Assembly: GCF_014288115.1 (NCBI RefSeq)
Contig: NZ_JACOOK010000009.1
Span: 1-6,259 of the forward strand
From: Alistipes_A hominis
Lineage (GTDB): Bacteria > Bacteroidota > Bacteroidia > Bacteroidales > Rikenellaceae
Length of the DNA: 6,259 nucleotides
Direction: 5' to 3'
The translations under genes were made by a program, and so were the position numbers. Numbering within the stretch: position 1 is the first letter of the stretch; each line of letters begins with the position of its first letter. Below are positions 1 through 4,747 of this stretch, in pieces. A model generated the notes under the pieces. It was not told the DNA's origin, made no database searches, and saw nothing but the letters and a program-made list of their open reading frames with translations.

Positions 1-885
1 GACACCGTGAGGCTGTGCGCAGACGATATTATGACACGGCTGAAATTGAAGTCCTACCAAGATACCTATGCCGTGGCGATGGCGAAATACGGGCTGCAAA
101 GGGGCATAGACGGCTCGAAAGCTCGCCACAAGTCCACGCAGCAGTATTATCGGGATATACAGAAACTCTCCGACGACCTCAAAGCGGAAGTGGTGGATTT
201 GCAGCAGCAGAAAGAAACGGCACAGGAGGAACTAAGACGGGCGAAAAAAGAAATACAGACCGAGAAGCTGAAAGGGGCGGCAACCACCGCAGCCGCCAAC
301 ATCGCCGAGAGCGTCGGTTCTCTTTTCGGCAGTAACAAGGTCAAGACGCTGGAAAGGGAGAACACCGCCCTGCATAAGGAGGTAGCCGACCACGAGGAAA
401 CCATCGAAGCCCTGCAAGATAGGATACAGACCATGCAGGCAGACCACAGCAGGGAGATACGGGAAATGCAGCAAAAGCACGGCAGGGAGATAGCCGACAA
501 GGACACAAGGCACAAGCAGGAAATATCGTTTCTGAAAACGGTAATCGCAAGGGCGGCAGCATGGTTTCCCTATTTCCGTGAAATGCTCCGTATCGAAAAC
601 CTCTGCCGCCTTGTCGGGTTCGATGAAAGGCAGACCGCAACGCTCGTCAAGGGAAAGCCGTTGGAGTATGCAGGGGAACTCTACTCGGAGGAACACGGAC
701 GGAAATTCACGACCGAAAGGGCAGGTTTCCAAGTGCTGAAAGACCCCACGGACGGGACTAAATTGGTTCTTGCCATCGACCGAAAGCCCATTGCCGAGTG
801 GTTCAAGGAACAGTTCGAGAAGTTAAGGCAGAACATACGCCGACCTATACAACCGCAAAGGAAAGGCAAGGGATTCAAGCTATAA
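1..885 (+). CDS. MobV-family relaxase (Mob_Pre plasmid recombination/mobilization protein), C-terminal part, 5' end outside window
   Basis: MobV relaxases nick the origin of transfer and carry the strand to a recipient using a helper conjugative system. The frame is open to the left edge, so the GTG at 7 is probably not the real start and the catalytic N-terminal HUH domain is missing here. The visible part begins with a segment YGLQRGIDGSKARHKS (nt 88-135), a pattern I recognise from the end of the Mob_Pre domain in Bacteroidales. A long charged coiled coil rich in Q, E, K and R follows (roughly nt 135-540), then a globular C-terminal region and a basic tail ending KGKGFKL. It is clearly more GC-rich than the genes that follow and ends at a hairpin terminator. 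Family assignment rests on the linker and coiled-coil architecture and the context; the nicking residues cannot be checked here. It shows that the window lies in a mobilizable element. Confidence 0.82.
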   Translation, partial: DTVRLCADDIMTRLKLKSYQDTYAVAMAKYGLQRGIDGSKARHKSTQQYYRDIQKLSDDLKAEVVDLQQQKETAQEELRRAKKEIQTEKLKGAATTAAANIAESVGSLFGSNKVKTLERENTALHKEVADHEETIEALQDRIQTMQADHSREIREMQQKHGREIADKDTRHKQEISFLKTVIARAAAWFPYFREMLRIENLCRLVGFDERQTATLVKGKPLEYAGELYSEEHGRKFTTERAGFQVLKDPTDGTKLVLAIDRKPIAEWFKEQFEKLRQNIRRPIQPQRKGKGFKL

Positions 886-910
886 ATGTTAAATCCTGCC
901 CGATTTGCCG

Positions 911-953
911 AAAAAAGTGCGGTACGCTGTTCGTGGTGTACTGCACTTTTTTT
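911..953 (+). terminator. Hairpin terminator after the relaxase gene
   Basis: Bases 911-925 (aaaaaagtgcggtac) pair with 938-952 to give a 15-bp stem with one G-T wobble and a 12-base loop, followed directly by the end of a T-run. It lies 26 bases after the relaxase stop codon. The A-run on the left arm means it could also work leftward. It overlaps the promoter at 930-960. Confidence 0.85.
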
Positions 954-960
954 ATATTTG
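930..960 (+). promoter_or_regulatory. Bacteroides-type promoter driving the rightward accessory genes
   Basis: TATATTTG at 953-960 fits the Bacteroidetes -7 consensus TAnnTTTG. TTCG at 930-933 lies exactly 19 bases upstream, where the -33 TTTG element is expected (3 of 4 matches). The -33 box sits in the loop and the spacer in the right arm of the relaxase terminator, so the array promoter is placed directly after the point where relaxase transcripts stop. Transcription would begin near 967 and run into the SUKH gene. An identical TTCG-N19-TATATTTG arrangement recurs at 4585-4615. Confidence 0.65.
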
Positions 961-987
961 TTCGCAAGGTGATATACTTGAAGAAAA

Positions 988-1013
988 TAACAGCCGATTT
1001 CGCTGTTAGCACA
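988..1013 (+). repeat. Short inverted repeat, possible minimal cassette junction (site A)
   Basis: TAACAGC (988-994) is the exact reverse complement of GCTGTTA (1002-1008), with a 7-base loop. The right arm continues into GTTAGCA (1005-1011), the same heptamer that ends the large junction site at 2751-2757. It lies in the leader of the SUKH gene, just downstream of the promoter. It could be the first junction of a cassette array, in the position an attI site would hold, or simply a leader hairpin. It is the shortest and weakest member of the site family. Confidence 0.4.
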
Positions 1014-1025
1014 ATGTTAGTGATT

Positions 1026-1652
1026 ATGAATCAAAAAAAGGAAATATTAGAAAAATTGGCTTTCATAAGACGCCATAAAGAATTTGCATCTTTTGGAGTA
1101 AAGGAACAAGAGGTGTCTTATAATCCTTGTCTATCTGAAGAAGATATTAAGGAGTTTGAGCATAAACATTGTATAACTCTTCCTGATGATTACAGAACTT
1201 TTATTTCTGAAATAGGAAATGGAGGTTTCGGACCGGGATATGGATTATTGCCTCTTGATAAAGCTATTGTTGATTTCAAATTAAAAGATAAACCTAATAT
1301 TTCCTTGAATGAAAAATTCCCATATCAAGATAGTTGGAATGAAGAATGGATAACTTCCTTTAATTGGGACGAGGGATACCCGGAAACGGAAATTGTTGAT
1401 GCGTATATTAGTACCTCCCATATTGCAGGCAGTCTGCAAATAAGTCATTTCGGACATGGATGTACATTTCTATTGGTGGTGAATGGAAATGAAAAAGGAC
1501 ATATTTGGTTTGATGGACGAGCTGATTATAGTGGACTTGTACCGAAATTGAAAGATGGGCAAAGAATATCATTTATAGAATGGTATATAACCTTTCTTGA
1601 TATGGAAATTGAGAACATAAATGAATCACTAACAAACAGCACTACCGCTTAA
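1026..1652 (+). CDS. SUKH (SMI1/KNR4) family protein, putative immunity protein
   Basis: A 208-residue protein of the SUKH superfamily. SUKH proteins are cytoplasmic; many neutralise nuclease and other toxins of polymorphic toxin and contact-dependent systems. The family hallmarks are visible: an N-terminal helix leading into LPDDYRTFISEIGNGG (residues 52-67), a G-rich turn with a LLPLDKA segment (74-80), a strand block with HFGHGCTFLLVVNG (141-154) and GHIWFD (158-163), and a final helix FIEWYITFLD (183-192). No signal peptide is seen. The ATG at 1026 is preferred because the domain begins soon after it; an in-frame ATG at 1014 would add four residues. Neither has a clear Shine-Dalgarno, as is usual in Bacteroidales. 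The gene is AT-rich compared with the relaxase. Its last eight codons overlap junction site B. No cognate toxin gene is visible, so it is an orphan. The immunity role is inferred from family and context. Confidence 0.85.
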   Translation: MNQKKEILEKLAFIRRHKEFASFGVKEQEVSYNPCLSEEDIKEFEHKHCITLPDDYRTFISEIGNGGFGPGYGLLPLDKAIVDFKLKDKPNISLNEKFPYQDSWNEEWITSFNWDEGYPETEIVDAYISTSHIAGSLQISHFGHGCTFLLVVNGNEKGHIWFDGRADYSGLVPKLKDGQRISFIEWYITFLDMEIENINESLTNSTTA

Positions 1653-1680
1653 AGCGGAACGCTGCCAAACATTATGCGGC
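1629..1680 (+). repeat. attC-like junction site B after the SUKH gene
   Basis: The left end CTAACA (1629-1634) starts CTAACAAACAG, an 11-mer repeated exactly at 3303-3313 after another accessory gene. A nested stem follows: CAGC (1637-1640) with GCTG (1661-1664), then CCGCTT (1645-1650) with AAGCGG (1652-1657). The right end is CCAAACATTATGCGGC (1665-1680), which resembles the right ends of sites D and E. GCTGCC (1661-1666) can alternatively pair with GGCAGC (1678-1683). The site begins inside the SUKH coding sequence, much as integron attC sites can abut or overlap their cassette gene. Confidence 0.5.
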
Positions 1681-1737
1681 AGCTTAAAAGACGACACCAA
1701 ACCAGAAAAATCATCTTGACAACCACCCGACTTTGAA

Positions 1738-2533
1738 CTACGAAGGATGAAATTTTTCAGGGACAACTTCCAGCATTTCCAAAAAACAGTTTACCCATTG
1801 ACTTGGAGACAAACAAACAATTTGAGCATTAAGGTTTAAACCGAATTTTTCCGAAATTGACCTGACTTTTCCTGAAAATCGACTTTAAAGCTGTTTTTAC
1901 AGATAAATCAGGTTTCTCTAACAGACAGGAAATAAATGCTAAGTATTTGGCTTTAAACTTAAAATCAAAAAATAACTGTTTTCTTTTAATGTTTAACAGG
2001 GCTGATTTGACAGTTGGCGGTGGAAAGAAACTTTCAGGACCTACCTCATAGACAAGTTTCAAATCAAAAAAAGTATGATAGAAAACGGTATATGGATTGT
2101 AAAGCTTCCTCGAAAATAACTTTTGTGTAGGTTCTAACTGAAGGACAATGGAACCTCCCAGAAAATTTCCAAGACTCTCAAACATCAGGATTTTGAAAAT
2201 ATCGGAAGTAATGCCATAAGGAATATTTGACACCACTTTGAAAGGAAATTTCGGAACTGCAAAATTCCTAAAATCACAACCGACAACTTGAACATTTCGG
2301 GCATCAGAAAATAATTTTCGTAAATGTTCAACCAAAGCTGTGTCGTTTTCAATAGCAACAACATTGTTGGCGATTTTTAATAAATGAACAGTAAGAAACC
2401 CCTTGCCTGCCCCAATATCTAAAACCGTATCCTGATTACTTATATTTGCTTGTCTTATTGCATCTTTTATTAGCACTTTATCAATAGTAAAGTGCTGACC
2501 CGTAAAACGAACGGGCAATTTCTTTTTTGTCAT
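1738..2533 (-). pseudogene. ermF: erm(F) 23S rRNA adenine-N6 methyltransferase with frameshifted C-terminus
   Basis: Erm(F) dimethylates A2058 of 23S rRNA and gives resistance to macrolides, lincosamides and streptogramin B; it is the classic Bacteroides erm gene. The first 225 residues match Erm(F) as I know it almost throughout. They include the SAM-binding motif DIGAGKGFLT (residues 39-48), the aspartate of CDF (86-88) and the target-adenine motif NIPY (103-106). After Val225 (codon 1859-1861) five bases are missing relative to the known gene. The frame shifts, adds NFGKIRFKP and stops at 1829, giving 234 residues instead of 266. The normal C-terminus (ISEKFGL through EKFHPS) is still encoded in the shifted frame down to the TAG at 1738-1740. 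The catalytic domain is intact and the C-terminal rRNA-binding part is lost, so activity is uncertain. A base-calling or assembly error is an alternative. The gene reads against all its accessory neighbours. Confidence 0.92.
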
Positions 2534-2564
2534 TAGTAACTTCTTACAGGTGAATACTTGACTG

Positions 2565-2572
2565 CAAATTTA
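2565..2572 (-). promoter_or_regulatory. Candidate -7 element for ermF
   Basis: Read leftward the bases give TAAATTTG, matching TAnnTTTG, 31 bases upstream of the ermF ATG. No good TTTG lies at the -33 position; a TTTC lies closer, about 14 bases away. It suggests that ermF is expressed from its own promoter, as a gene oriented against the array would need to be. Confidence 0.4.
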
Positions 2573-2623
2573 GTAACTTTGCAGCAGAAATTAACGAGAA
2601 AGAAGAGAAAATGAAAACCGACC

Positions 2624-2760
2624 GCATAACATCACCTATACGCAAGCAGGGGTTTCGTGCTTCGTAGGACAGTTAAGTGGTAAATTTAAAGTTCAGTTCT
2701 TCGTAGGAAGTTCAGTGGTTAAAATCCCTGCCTGCGTATAGCTGAGAACCGTTAGCAACC
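2624..2760 (+). repeat. Large attC-like junction site C (137 bp imperfect palindrome)
   Basis: The left end GCATAAC (2624-2630) is followed by a 20-base arm (2636-2655, beginning CTATACGCAAGCAGGGG). This pairs with 2722-2741 (ending CCTGCGTATAG) through a 20-bp stem with one A-C mismatch and one G-T wobble. The right end is AACCGTTAGCAACC (2747-2760). The interior is about 66 bases long and carries an imperfect direct repeat. The overall plan and length resemble an integron attC site: outer core boxes, a long foldable stem and a variable centre. A DUF2262-like gene starts 17 bases after the right end. From memory, related palindromes with a GGGGTTTCGTGCTTCG segment recur between accessory genes in other Bacteroidota; that should be checked by search. 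Confidence 0.7.
2660..2723 (+). repeat. Imperfect direct repeat inside site C
   Basis: CTTCGTAGGACAGTTAAGTG (from 2660) recurs as CTTCGTAGGAAGTTCAGTGG (from 2699), both continuing into GGT and an A-rich end. The offset is 39 bases, with one base missing and a few changes in the second copy. It forms the unpaired centre of the large palindrome. Confidence 0.7.
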
Positions 2761-2777
2761 CATAAAGCGAAAACAAG

Positions 2778-3293
2778 ATGATAGTAGAAATAGAACAACT
2801 TACAGAAAAAGATTTTGTACAAGGAAGTCTGTCTTATGAGTATAATTTCCATGTTTCAATATGGAATGAATCAACTCGTGTCGAAATATCTAATAAACAA
2901 GGAATTGACAATATATCTATTCTCCCTATAATTAAATCTGTTTTAGTGTGGGTAAATAATAATAAAGAAATCTGCACAGAAACAGCAATAGAGGAAGGAA
3001 TGATTAGACTTGCTGAAGAATGGATAAAAGATGAAGATTCTAAAGTAACAAACGAAAAAGATTGTTATTTGACGGCATATGAGGAAAAAGTATTTTTACC
3101 TATAACTCAAACTGATTTTTATAATAGCTTAAAGGTGCAATCTATTTATTTTTCTGTTGGGGAAGGGATAACAGATATAAACATGTATATAAGTTGTTCC
3201 CCTGATTATTATGCAGGTCATGTTATATGGTATAGTCTATATACCAAAGAAAACGGAAAAATTGAATGTGAATGTAATGGATTAGAAGGATAG
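2778..3293 (+). CDS. DUF2262-like protein, putative accessory/immunity protein
   Basis: A 171-residue, acidic, probably cytoplasmic protein with no signal peptide or membrane segment. The second half follows the DUF2262 pattern as I recall it: a helix ending LAEEW (residues 78-82), an acidic stretch, an 'IT..DF...L.VQSIYF' segment (109-125), then a strand region with a GH pair (147-148) and a terminal NGLEG (167-171). The biochemical role of DUF2262 is not known to me. The assignment is by remembered pattern and is moderate; a divergent Imm-type protein is the main alternative. The start is the ATG 17 bases after site C, with no strong Shine-Dalgarno. The gene is strongly AT-rich. It lies between GTTAGCAACC (2751-2760) and its exact reverse complement GGTTGCTAAC (3298-3307), as a single-gene cassette would. 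Confidence 0.75.
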   Translation: MIVEIEQLTEKDFVQGSLSYEYNFHVSIWNESTRVEISNKQGIDNISILPIIKSVLVWVNNNKEICTETAIEEGMIRLAEEWIKDEDSKVTNEKDCYLTAYEEKVFLPITQTDFYNSLKVQSIYFSVGEGITDINMYISCSPDYYAGHVIWYSLYTKENGKIECECNGLEG

Positions 3294-3297
3294 AACA

Positions 3298-3356
3298 GGT
3301 TGCTAACAAACAGATGAAACATTGAAAGTGGTTTATCTGCCGAACATTAATAACAA
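3298..3356 (+). repeat. attC-like junction site D
   Basis: The left end GGTTGCTAAC (3298-3307) is the exact reverse complement of the right end of site C, and CTAACAAACAG (3303-3313) repeats the start of site B. A hairpin follows: CAGAT (3311-3315) with ATCTG (3335-3339), and AAAC (3317-3320) with GTTT (3331-3334), leaving G3316 bulged; the loop is 10 bases. The right end is CCGAACATTAATAACAA (3340-3356). A single extrahelical base on one arm is also a feature of folded attC sites. The next gene starts two bases later. Confidence 0.6.
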
Positions 3357-3358
3357 TC

Positions 3359-3766
3359 ATGTCACGACATAGGTTAAAGCAAATAAATCGATTAGCAAAA
3401 GTTATATCGTTCTTTACACTATTGGGTGTGAACATATATTTATCATGTTCTTACTTAAAGTCAATACCTGAATCGGAATATGTCTCAGGTATGTTCCTTG
3501 GTGTCTTCATCTTGCAATTATTTGTATCTATTTTATTTGTCTTGACTGATTTATGGTTGCACAGCAACGTAATTCGTATAATAGCAGTAATTATGTTGGC
3601 TGCAACCTGTTTATTCTGTTTAGGATACATATGTTACACAAACAGCAATCCTATAGCATTTGACATTTTTTTATTAATGCAAGGCTGTGTGTGCATCTAT
3701 TTGATGATAGCAGTAGTAATTTCGCTATTGATAAAAAAGTTATTAACACGGAAAGATCACTCCTAA
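3359..3766 (+). CDS. Hypothetical small integral membrane protein (four predicted helices)
   Basis: A 135-residue hydrophobic protein that I do not recognise. Four membrane-spanning stretches are visible at about residues 13-32, 42-66, 71-94 and 100-126. A basic N-terminus (MSRHRLKQINRLAK) and basic C-terminal tail (KKLLTRKDHS) suggest both ends are cytoplasmic by the positive-inside rule. It has several cysteines within the helices but no catalytic motif I can name. The ATG at 3359 lies directly after the right end of site D and its last codons run into site E, so coding sequence and junctions fit tightly. It is AT-rich like its neighbours. In this context a membrane-located immunity protein is conceivable, since some effectors act in the membrane or periplasm, but nothing in the sequence proves it. 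Confidence 0.75.
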   Translation: MSRHRLKQINRLAKVISFFTLLGVNIYLSCSYLKSIPESEYVSGMFLGVFILQLFVSILFVLTDLWLHSNVIRIIAVIMLAATCLFCLGYICYTNSNPIAFDIFLLMQGCVCIYLMIAVVISLLIKKLLTRKDHS

Positions 3767-3796
3767 ACGGCGTTCCTTTCCAAACCATTATCAACC
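3743..3796 (+). repeat. attC-like junction site E
   Basis: The left end TTAACA (3743-3748) lies in the last codons of the membrane-protein gene. GGAAAG (3750-3755) pairs with CTTTCC (3776-3781). The right end AACCATTATCAACC (3783-3796) matches the right end of site C (AACCGTTAGCAACC) at 12 of 14 positions, although the stems are unrelated. The next gene starts 18 bases later, against 17 after site C. The stem is short, so the right-end match is the main evidence. Confidence 0.55.
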
Positions 3797-3814
3797 TCGA
3801 AAAGCAAAAATACA

Positions 3815-4540
3815 ATGAATAGAATATTAACACTATACCTCTTTTTGCTATTGTGTGGCACGGCTTCCGCACAACAAATAGTAAAATGGGACGATTTACA
3901 GACTATAACGGATAACGCACGGCGCACGGTCTATTATGAAAAAGGCAGTAAACAGCCGTTGCAGGGAGAATATCGCATTATACGAGGGCTTGACGAGGAG
4001 CGTGTTAAACTTTCCGACGGCATAATAAACGGTGATTATCTCCGCTATCGTGATGGGGTACTGCGTGAATCGGGCATATATGCCAAAGGAAAGCGCAACG
4101 GCATATTCACGGAGTATTACCAAGATGGCGTTACTCCCCGAAAAGAAACACCCATGCAGCAAGGCAAGATAGACGGAACTGTAAAGACCTATTTTCGTAA
4201 CGGCAAAATAGAAATCGAAAAGGAGTATAGGCAGAGTGTGGAGAGCGGACGGGAACGCCGCTTTGACAGCAAGACGGGTGAGCAGATTTTTGAATCTCAT
4301 TATATAGACGGCAAAAAAGAGGGTGAGGAATGGGAAATATTCGAGGATGGGCGCACGCTTCGCAGCAGGACTACACGACACTACCGTAACGGAAAACTTG
4401 ACGGCTTTTATCGTGTGGAATCGACACGGGACGGAAAACCCTATATAACCATCGAGGGGCAATACACCGACGGCGAGAAATCGGGACGTTGGAAACAGTA
4501 CAACGCCACCGATGACACAACCCATGAATGGGATGAATGA
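3815..4540 (+). CDS. Secreted MORN-repeat (YwqK-like) protein
   Basis: A 241-residue protein with a clear Sec signal peptide: a hydrophobic core at residues 4-13 and a probable cleavage after TASA (16-19), followed by QQ. The mature protein is made of MORN-variant repeats with the typical 'NG....Y..G' spacing: NGDYLRYRDG (72-81), KGKRNGIFTEYYQDG (91-105), GKIDGTVKTYFRNG (117-130), DGKKEGEEWEIFEDG (165-179), NGKLDGFYR (192-200) and DGEKSGRWKQYN (219-230). Such repeats form antiparallel beta hairpins. Related proteins are often labelled 'YwqK family antitoxin', but that name does not establish an antitoxin role. Because it is exported, it would act in the periplasm or at the surface. It follows site E by 18 bases, ends the rightward series, and is less AT-rich than the three genes before it, suggesting a different origin. 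No matching junction site is visible after it. Confidence 0.82.
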   Translation: MNRILTLYLFLLLCGTASAQQIVKWDDLQTITDNARRTVYYEKGSKQPLQGEYRIIRGLDEERVKLSDGIINGDYLRYRDGVLRESGIYAKGKRNGIFTEYYQDGVTPRKETPMQQGKIDGTVKTYFRNGKIEIEKEYRQSVESGRERRFDSKTGEQIFESHYIDGKKEGEEWEIFEDGRTLRSRTTRHYRNGKLDGFYRVESTRDGKPYITIEGQYTDGEKSGRWKQYNATDDTTHEWDE

Positions 4541-4577
4541 TTTTCTTTTTTCGCAAGTTGATTTTATAAAATTGCCA

Positions 4578-4615
4578 CCGAAAGTTCGTACTTTCGGAAA
4601 AAGATGTTATATTTG
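4578..4615 (+). promoter_or_regulatory. Perfect palindrome overlapping a Bacteroides-type promoter
   Basis: CCGAAAGT (4578-4585) and ACTTTCGG (4590-4597) form a perfect 8-bp inverted repeat around TCGT. TTCG at 4585-4588 and TATATTTG at 4608-4615 are separated by 19 bases, fitting a Bacteroidetes promoter. With no T-run after the hairpin, it looks more like an operator over a promoter than a terminator. Any transcript would start near 4622 and run into the convergent lipoprotein gene. The rest of 4541-4734 holds only the short frame at 4619 and the hairpin at 4718. Confidence 0.5.
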
Positions 4616-4618
4616 CAA

Positions 4619-4702
4619 ATGAAAGAGTTATTTGACAGCATAGCAACGCAAAACGCTGAAATTCGCACAGTTGCTAAATCGTTACTTCTATTTCTCAAAT
4701 AA
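4619..4702 (+). CDS. Possible 27-residue peptide or 5' remnant of a lost gene
   Basis: A short frame begins at ATG 4619 and encodes MKELFDSIATQNAEIRTVAK, then a leucine-rich end, LLLFLK. The helical, polar start resembles the N-terminus of small DNA-binding accessory proteins of Bacteroidales mobile elements, but I cannot name a family. The promoter-like motif just upstream would start transcription at about 4622, after this ATG, so it does not serve this frame as drawn. It could be a real micropeptide, the truncated beginning of a gene cut at the element's edge, or chance. Confidence 0.22.
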   Translation: MKELFDSIATQNAEIRTVAKSLLLFLK

Positions 4703-4717
4703 TTCGCTAAAAGTTTA

Positions 4718-4747
4718 TTTCTCAATCGGTTAAGTCAAACCGAGAAA
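4718..4747 (-). terminator. Bulged hairpin spanning the lipoprotein gene's stop codon
   Basis: TTTCT (4718-4722) pairs with AGAAA (4743-4747) and CGGTT (4727-4731) with AACCG (4738-4742). A 4-base bulge interrupts the left arm and the loop has six bases. The stop codon of the leftward lipoprotein gene lies at the loop. No strong T-run follows on either strand, so terminator function is weakly supported. It could instead be the terminal structure of the mobile element. Confidence 0.3.

Noticed and set aside
147..732. Long open frames on the minus strand opposite the relaxase gene
   Set aside because: They arise from the GC-rich, repetitive coiled-coil codons. The plus-strand frame has recognisable relaxase sequence and no support exists for an antisense gene.
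798..1025. Upstream extension of the SUKH reading frame to an ATG inside the relaxase gene
   Set aside because: It would run through the terminator and promoter, and the extra residues do not resemble the SUKH domain.
2624..2760. Riboswitch or structured RNA upstream of the DUF2262-like gene
   Set aside because: The outer boxes recur at the other gene junctions with unrelated stems, which fits recombination sites better. RNA function is not excluded.
3223..3435. Minus-strand frame of 70 codons across site D
   Set aside because: Low-complexity hydrophobic sequence opposite two better-supported genes; it would span the junction hairpin.
2624..3796. CRISPR array
   Set aside because: The junctions are spaced by whole genes and have different stems, so they are not short regular repeats with spacers.
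3896..4525. 209-codon minus-strand frame opposite the MORN-repeat gene
   Set aside because: It is the mirror of the repeat-coding plus strand, which has a signal peptide and clear MORN spacing.
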